A DNA stretch of 12,110 nucleotides from an uncultured Porticoccus sp. (GTDB lineage Bacteria > Pseudomonadota > Gammaproteobacteria > Pseudomonadales > Porticoccaceae): assembly GCA_950063125.1 (NCBI GenBank), contig CATLZI010000037.1, forward strand, positions 1 to 12,110, given 5' to 3'. Made by a program: the position numbers and the translations under genes. Positions 7,980 to 12,110 of the stretch are shown here, piece by piece. The notes beneath the pieces are model-generated. The model searched no databases. It was not told where the DNA came from and was given only the letters and a program-made list of their open reading frames with translations. Every line of letters starts with the position of its first letter. The first letter of the stretch is position 1.

Positions 7980-8837
7980 ATGCGTCGATTCAGAATTACC
8001 CACAACACCTACTATAACTTTTCCGGATCGGTGATCCTTGGTACACACTACTTGCGATTGCGGCCCAGAGAAGGGCACACACTGCATATCGAATCCTCCA
8101 CGCTGACGATTACCCCTCAGCCCACCCTGCGCTGGCGACACGATGTCGAGGGAAATTCGGTGGCGATAGCCAGTTTCAGCCAACCGACCAGTCAACTGTC
8201 AATTCTCAGTGACGTCATTATTCAACAATACAATGAGGATCCGCTGGATTTTGTGGTGGAGCAACAGGCGGTGGATTACCCGTTTTTGTACGAAGAGGAT
8301 GACCGGGTATTATTGCAGCCGTATATGTCTGACCCGCCCATAGAGTCAGACAAGTGGCTGACTGACTGGATTGGCGCTATCTGGCAACCGGGAGAAGCCA
8401 TTCAAACCTATACCCTGATGCAGCGAATTTGCTCTCATATTTATCAGACCTTCGCATACCGGATACGGGAGGAGCCGGGGGTGCAATCCGCCGAGCAAAC
8501 CATCGCCCTTAAAGCCGGTTCCTGCCGTGATTTTGCGCAATTGTTCATGTCAGCGGCCCGTCATCTTGGGCTCGCAGCCCGTTTTGTCAGTGGTTACCTG
8601 CATGCCCCGCCGACCATCGATAATTTCGGCGCCACCCACGCCTGGGCGGAGATCTATGTGCCGGGCGCTGGTTGGGTAGGTTTTGATCCGACCATTGGCC
8701 AGCTGGTAGGTGCTGATCACATTGCAGTTGCTGTGGCCCGGCTGCCGGAATCTGTGCCACCTGTTTCCGGTACATTCTCCGGTGCGGCGTCTTCAGTGCT
8801 GGATGTGGGTGTCTGGATCAACGAGTGCCATGACTGA
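7980..8837 (+). CDS. Transglutaminase-like (papain-fold) family protein
   Basis: The 285-residue product has two parts. The N-terminal beta-rich domain (about 1-90; ITHNTYYNFSGSV, HYLRLRPREGH) is the one typically found before bacterial transglutaminase-like domains. The TGc core follows at about 140-245, with a clear triad: Cys182 in GSCRDFAQLF, His220 in ATHAWAEIYVPG and Asp236 in GWVGFDPT. Bacterial members of this class are predicted cysteine proteases, amidases or transglutaminases; the substrate is unknown. There is no signal peptide, so it is probably cytoplasmic. The ATG at 7980 has AGGA at 7965-7968 and begins MRRFRITHNT, the usual N-terminus of the family. The lipocalin gene follows after 33 nt and may be co-transcribed. 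Genes of this family often sit beside alpha-E and circularly permuted ATP-grasp genes; none is present here. Confidence 0.9.
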   Translation: MRRFRITHNTYYNFSGSVILGTHYLRLRPREGHTLHIESSTLTITPQPTLRWRHDVEGNSVAIASFSQPTSQLSILSDVIIQQYNEDPLDFVVEQQAVDYPFLYEEDDRVLLQPYMSDPPIESDKWLTDWIGAIWQPGEAIQTYTLMQRICSHIYQTFAYRIREEPGVQSAEQTIALKAGSCRDFAQLFMSAARHLGLAARFVSGYLHAPPTIDNFGATHAWAEIYVPGAGWVGFDPTIGQLVGADHIAVAVARLPESVPPVSGTFSGAASSVLDVGVWINECHD

Positions 8838-8870
8838 GTCGGTGGCTATATATCAGGTGGTTAGGAAGTG

Positions 8871-9428
8871 ATGAAAATACGCCGCACATTCATTTGTTTT
8901 CTGTTTCTTCCCTTTATGCTGGCGGGGTGCCTCGGCACGCCTGATGGCGTGAAGCCGGTCAGCAATTTTGACGCCGATGCGTATCTCGGTACCTGGTACG
9001 AAATTGCACGATTGGATCACTCTTTTGAGCGAGGCTTAAGCCGGGTGACCGCAGAATACAGCCAACGTGAGGATGGAGGCATACAGGTCATCAACCAGGG
9101 TTTTTCTGAGCAGGAAGCTGAGTGGAAATCTGCCGAAGGGCGTGCCTATTTCATCGAAAATGACAATATCGGTCACCTCAAGGTTTCCTTTTTTGGCCCC
9201 TTTTTTAGCTCCTATGTGGTATTCGGGCTGGATCATGAAAACTATCAGTATGCTTTTGTGTCGGGTTTCAACCATTCCTATTTATGGTTGCTGGCCCGCA
9301 CGCCTACGGTGGATGAGAAGCTGATTCAGCGGTTTGAAAAAAGAGCTGGAGAATTGGGTTTTGACACTGACCAGCTGATATATGTGCCCCAGCAACCCAT
9401 GCCGACATCGCGGTCAGTGGGCGATTGA
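8871..9428 (+). CDS. blc: Outer-membrane lipocalin lipoprotein, Blc type
   Basis: The 185-residue product is a little longer than E. coli Blc (177). It starts with a lipoprotein signal peptide (MKIRRTFICFLFLPF) and lipobox LAGC with Cys20. The lipocalin signature GTWYEIAR lies at 40-47. Further family features are the second block GHLKVSFFGPF, the YVVFGLD strand, and the late YLWLLARTP motif before a C-terminal helix. Blc-type lipocalins sit in the outer membrane and bind fatty acids or lysophospholipids during envelope stress or stationary phase; that role is taken from the family. The ATG at 8871 is preferred to the GTG at 8868 because AGGA (8863-8866) is too close to the GTG. No separate promoter is evident between it and the transglutaminase gene. 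Confidence 0.93.
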   Translation: MKIRRTFICFLFLPFMLAGCLGTPDGVKPVSNFDADAYLGTWYEIARLDHSFERGLSRVTAEYSQREDGGIQVINQGFSEQEAEWKSAEGRAYFIENDNIGHLKVSFFGPFFSSYVVFGLDHENYQYAFVSGFNHSYLWLLARTPTVDEKLIQRFEKRAGELGFDTDQLIYVPQQPMPTSRSVGD

Positions 9429-9487
9429 TCGTGTAAGGCGAATTTTCTGCCGGCGCGAGCCAAAAGCGGCACGATTTCCAAATTTTC

Positions 9488-9509
9488 AGAGACTATTATT
9501 CTCTATACT
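9488..9509 (+). promoter_or_regulatory. Candidate nhaA promoter with a small inverted repeat
   Basis: TATACT at 9504-9509 is a good -10 match in an AT-rich stretch 77 nt before the nhaA ATG. The -35 region is weak (AATTTT at 9481-9486 with 17-nt spacing). AGAGA (9488-9492) and TCTCT (9500-9504) form an inverted repeat with a 7-nt centre that touches the -10 element, so it could be an operator. This is based on inspection only. Confidence 0.3.
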
Positions 9510-9585
9510 CATTAATGGGCATTACCGTCTATAGAAAGCAGGCTATTAAAGAGCGGACCATAAGAAGCAGGTCAAAAAGACTGTT

Positions 9586-10800
9586 ATGAAGAACCAACTC
9601 GAATCCTATATCAGCCGGTTTTTCAGACACGAGTCGGCGGGCGGCATTGTGATGATGCTGGCTGCCATCGCTGCGCTGATCTGTGCCAACTCGCCAGTGC
9701 GGGCTTACTATGGACTGCTGTTGGATACCCCGGTAGCGGTGATGATTGGCGAATTCGTGGTAGCCAAGCCACTGCTGATGTGGATCAACGACGGATTAAT
9801 GGCGGTTTTCTTTTTCCTTGTAGGGCTTGAACTAAAGCGCGAGCTGATTGAGGGGGAGTTGTCCGAGAAGCGAAAAATCATTTTACCCGGAGTGGGTGCT
9901 CTGGGCGGCATGCTGGTTCCGGCGATGATCTATCTGAGTTTCAATAGTGGTGACGGTTTGGCCAGTCAGGGTTGGGTCATTCCGGCCGCTACCGATATTG
10001 CCTTTGCGCTGGGTGTTCTGTCGTTGTTGGGTTCCAGGGTACCGGTCTCTCTGAAAATGTTCCTGACCTCCCTGGCGATTTTTGATGACATCGGGGCAAT
10101 TATCATTATTGCCATTTTCTATACGGCGAATATCTCCCTGGCCGCATTATTGCTGGTCTGCAGCTGTCTGCCGGTACTGGTGTTGCTGAATCGCTACAAC
10201 GTCGAATCCAAAAGTCTCTACATTGCAGTGGGTACGATTATGTGGCTAGCCATGCTGAAGTCCGGTGTCCACGCGACCCTGGCGGGGGTGATCATGGCCA
10301 TGTTTATTCCCCTCCGCACCGACAATCCGGGTGTTTCTCCGCTTAAAATCATGGAACATGACCTGCAGGCGTTGGTGGCTTTCTTTGTGTTACCGGTATT
10401 TGCCTTTGCCAACGCCGGTATCAGTTTTTCCGGTCTCGGTGCGGCGCAGGTTTTTCACCCAGTGCCGATGGGCATTGCGCTGGGGTTATTTATCGGCAAA
10501 CAGGTCGGCGTGTTCGGCAGTTGCTGGATTGCCGTCAAGCTGGGCGCGGCCAAGCTGCCAAAGGACATGTCCTGGGGAGGTCTTTACGGCGTTGCGGCAC
10601 TCTGTGGCATTGGTTTTACCATGAGTCTGTTTATCAGTTCTCTGGCTTTCGAGGGCACTGATATCAAACTGATTTTTGATGAGCGTCTGGGCATCCTTGC
10701 CGGTTCGATCATGTCAGGTGTGATTGGCTACCTGGTGTTGCGACGCTGTCTCGGGCGTGGTGGTGCAGCGTCCTCTCCAGCCAATACTTCAAGTCGATAA
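9586..10800 (+). CDS. nhaA: Na+/H+ antiporter NhaA
   Basis: The 404-residue inner-membrane protein (E. coli NhaA: 388) has the regular hydrophobic segments of the family. It exchanges internal Na+ or Li+ for external H+ for salt and alkaline pH tolerance. Key residues are present: D137 in ATDIAFALG (E. coli D133), D167 and D168 in FDDIGAI (D163/D164), K305 in GLFIGKQVG (K300) and H229 in SGVHATLAGV (H225, pH response). The N-terminus, with RFFRHESAGG, matches the normal family start, although no good Shine-Dalgarno sequence is seen before the ATG. The C-terminal tail after VLRRCLG (about 17 residues, rich in Gly, Ala and Ser) is not conserved and overlaps the convergent rlmJ gene by 73 bp. 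It probably has its own promoter in the 157-nt upstream gap. Confidence 0.98.
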   Translation: MKNQLESYISRFFRHESAGGIVMMLAAIAALICANSPVRAYYGLLLDTPVAVMIGEFVVAKPLLMWINDGLMAVFFFLVGLELKRELIEGELSEKRKIILPGVGALGGMLVPAMIYLSFNSGDGLASQGWVIPAATDIAFALGVLSLLGSRVPVSLKMFLTSLAIFDDIGAIIIIAIFYTANISLAALLLVCSCLPVLVLLNRYNVESKSLYIAVGTIMWLAMLKSGVHATLAGVIMAMFIPLRTDNPGVSPLKIMEHDLQALVAFFVLPVFAFANAGISFSGLGAAQVFHPVPMGIALGLFIGKQVGVFGSCWIAVKLGAAKLPKDMSWGGLYGVAALCGIGFTMSLFISSLAFEGTDIKLIFDERLGILAGSIMSGVIGYLVLRRCLGRGGAASSPANTSSR

Positions 10801-11615
10801 ACGCCGGTTTGTGGCGCCAGCTTCTCCGCCAGCTTTGGCAGCAACGGTTGCATCCTGTCGAACAGCGTCCAGGGGGGATTGATAACGATCATGCCCGCCG
10901 ATGTCATGCCCCGCTCTGTGGTATCGGGTTGCAGGCCAAGCTCAAAAAGCTGCATCCGCTTGATTCCGGCGCCGATCAGCTGGCGCTCCAGGCGGTTGAT
11001 GCGCTCCCGGTCCACCACCGGGTACCAGAGCGCATAAATGCCAGTGGCGAATTTATGGTAGGCCTTGATCAGCTGTTCCGTAACCCGTTGATAATCCGAT
11101 TTGATTTCGTAGGAGGGGTCAATCAGCACCAGTCCCCGTTTCGAGGCGGGCGGTAGCAGGCCCATTATTCCCTGCAGACCATCTTCCCCGAAGACCCGAA
11201 TTCGGGAGTCCTCGGCCATCAGTTTGTGCAGTGCCGCATAATCTGTCGGATGAATTTCGAATAACCAGCCCCGATCCCGGTGGCGCAGATAATGTTTTGC
11301 AATGGCGGGTGACCCGGGGTAGCGCGACAGCTTCTGTCCCTGGCCGGTAGTCTTTCTGTCGGGGTAGAGCAGAGAGAAATATTGCGCTAGCTCAGGAAAA
11401 TCATCTGCGTCCAGGCGGCCTATGCCGGCGGCATATTCCGATGTTTTGTTGGCCTGTTCGGAGTTGAGTCTATACCAGCCTGCTCCGGCATGGCTGTCAA
11501 TGTAGTCGAAGGGTTTGTCTTTAAGAGTCAGATAGTCGAGCAGTTCAACCAGAATGATGTGTTTCAGCACATCGGCAAAATTGCCGGCATGATAGCCGTG
11601 TCGGTAGCTCAACAT
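10728..11615 (-). CDS. rlmJ: 23S rRNA (adenine(2030)-N6)-methyltransferase RlmJ
   Basis: RlmJ methylates N6 of A2030 in 23S rRNA using SAM. The 295-residue product (E. coli: 280) starts with the conserved MLSYRHGYHAGNFADVLKH. It contains the SAM-site block YIDSHAGAGWY (about 38-48), LSRYPGSPAIA, and the catalytic-loop motif DPSYE starting at D166 (DPPYE in E. coli). GIYALWYPVV and SAGMIVINPPW follow. The ATG at 11613-11615 (read on the minus strand) has GGAA a few bases upstream and is supported by homology. After VYRLEVLAGE there is a 14-residue basic, Pro/Arg-rich tail not seen in E. coli RlmJ, encoded in the stretch that overlaps the end of nhaA. The esterase gene ends 75 nt upstream on the same strand, so co-transcription is possible. 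Confidence 0.96.
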   Translation of the reverse strand: MLSYRHGYHAGNFADVLKHIILVELLDYLTLKDKPFDYIDSHAGAGWYRLNSEQANKTSEYAAGIGRLDADDFPELAQYFSLLYPDRKTTGQGQKLSRYPGSPAIAKHYLRHRDRGWLFEIHPTDYAALHKLMAEDSRIRVFGEDGLQGIMGLLPPASKRGLVLIDPSYEIKSDYQRVTEQLIKAYHKFATGIYALWYPVVDRERINRLERQLIGAGIKRMQLFELGLQPDTTERGMTSAGMIVINPPWTLFDRMQPLLPKLAEKLAPQTGVYRLEVLAGEDAAPPRPRQRRNTR

Positions 11616-11690
11616 GGTTTTTCCGGGAGTGAGTCACAAGTGTTGTTCGGCCAATATGCCGCTGGTTAGCAGTCCAGCTGGCCTGTTGGG

Positions 11691-12110
11691 TCAGTTCCCG
11701 GTTTCTTCAGCCAGAAAGTCCATCACGATTTTGTTAAAGGTGGCGGGTTTCTCGGCGTGCAACCAGTGGCCGGTATTATCCACCACCTTGAGCTGGGCGT
11801 GGGGAAATAATCGCAGTATCTCAGTCCGGTGTTTTTCCTGAATGTACGCGGAATCGGCTCCCTTGATGAATAGTGCCGGTCCTGCGAAGGGTGCTCCGGT
11901 GGGTGCCAGGGTCAGGGTTTCATGATAGTTGGCGAGAATGCCATCCAGATACAGCAGCAGATCAAAACGTCCATCGTCAGCCCGACGCAGATTTTTTAGC
12001 AGAAAAGCGCGAACACCCGGTTCGCTGACGTGCTGGGCCAATAGTTGATCGGCCTGCTGTCGACTGCTGGGCCTGGCTTCGGCCAGTGCGCTGAGCCCGG
12101 TCAGTACCCC
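11691..12110 (-). CDS. ybfF: Alpha/beta-hydrolase, YbfF-type esterase, C-terminal part (start outside window)
   Basis: The frame is open from the window edge at 12110 to the stop at 11691, giving the last 139 residues; about half the protein, including the nucleophile Ser, lies beyond the edge. The visible part includes a helical cap region (LLKNLRRADDGRFDLLLYL), the strand PALFIKGADSAYI before the acid region, and the catalytic His in NTGHWLHAEKP, followed by the terminal helix. This His block and the GADSAYI loop match the E. coli YbfF esterase closely, which acts on short-chain acyl and thioester substrates; the natural substrate is uncertain. A TTG at 12041 in the same frame is internal, not the start. 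It lies 75 nt upstream of rlmJ on the same strand. It could be another close alpha/beta-hydrolase. Confidence 0.82.
   Translation of the reverse strand, partial: GVLTGLSALAEARPSSRQQADQLLAQHVSEPGVRAFLLKNLRRADDGRFDLLLYLDGILANYHETLTLAPTGAPFAGPALFIKGADSAYIQEKHRTEILRLFPHAQLKVVDNTGHWLHAEKPATFNKIVMDFLAEETGN

Noticed and set aside
9428..9478. Possible terminator after the lipocalin gene
   Set aside because: ATCGTG (9428-9433) and CACGAT (9470-9475) can pair, but the inner region does not form a compact GC stem and the T run is short, so it is not a convincing rho-independent terminator.
10809..11156. 115-codon plus-strand open frame opposite rlmJ
   Set aside because: It is a mirror of conserved RlmJ coding sequence on the other strand and has no recognisable domain.

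Overview
The window reads as a chromosomal segment of a gammaproteobacterium, most likely a marine or environmental one (Cellvibrionales/Alteromonadales-like). This is inferred from the gene set (RlmJ, a YbfF-type esterase, a Blc-type lipocalin, NhaA, a one-piece GcvP), a GC content in the mid-50s % for most of the window, and Gram-negative export signals (lipoboxes, signal peptides, an outer-membrane barrel). I see no rRNA, tRNA, CRISPR array, transposase or phage gene.

Layout. (1) 1-404 holds the 3' end of a GcvT-family aminomethyltransferase. It is followed by a 13-bp tandem duplication and then a complete gcvP (559-3414), the P protein of the glycine cleavage system. No gcvH lies between them. 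(2) 3451-7731 is a tight four-gene run on the + strand, 36 nt behind gcvP: an exported amicyanin-like cupredoxin ('methylamine utilization protein' type); a membrane c-di-GMP protein with a periplasmic sensor region, a degenerate GGDEF and an intact EAL domain; a DUF3034-type probable outer-membrane barrel; and a lipoprotein group 1 truncated hemoglobin. Gaps are 18 nt, 4 nt and a 4-nt overlap, so these look like one operon. (3) After a 248-nt gap come a transglutaminase-like protease-fold protein (7980-8837) and a Blc-type lipocalin lipoprotein (8871-9428). (4) nhaA, a Na+/H+ antiporter, lies at 9586-10800 with its own upstream region. (5) On the - strand, rlmJ (23S rRNA m6A2030 methyltransferase, 10728-11615) converges on nhaA with a 73-bp overlap of coding sequence, and sits downstream of a partial YbfF-type alpha/beta-hydrolase (11691-12110).

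The most interesting unit is the cupredoxin / GGDEF-EAL / barrel / globin run. It puts a type-1 copper protein and a heme protein, both outside the cytoplasm, in one operon with a transmembrane c-di-GMP phosphodiesterase that has a large periplasmic region. My inference is an envelope redox, copper or diatomic-gas sensing module that lowers c-di-GMP; nothing in the sequence proves the ligand. Second is the truncated gcvT-like gene: it is about 70% GC over most of its visible length, its first part resembles the dimethylglycine-dehydrogenase type, and its C-terminus resembles gammaproteobacterial GcvT. That suggests recombination or an assembly join.
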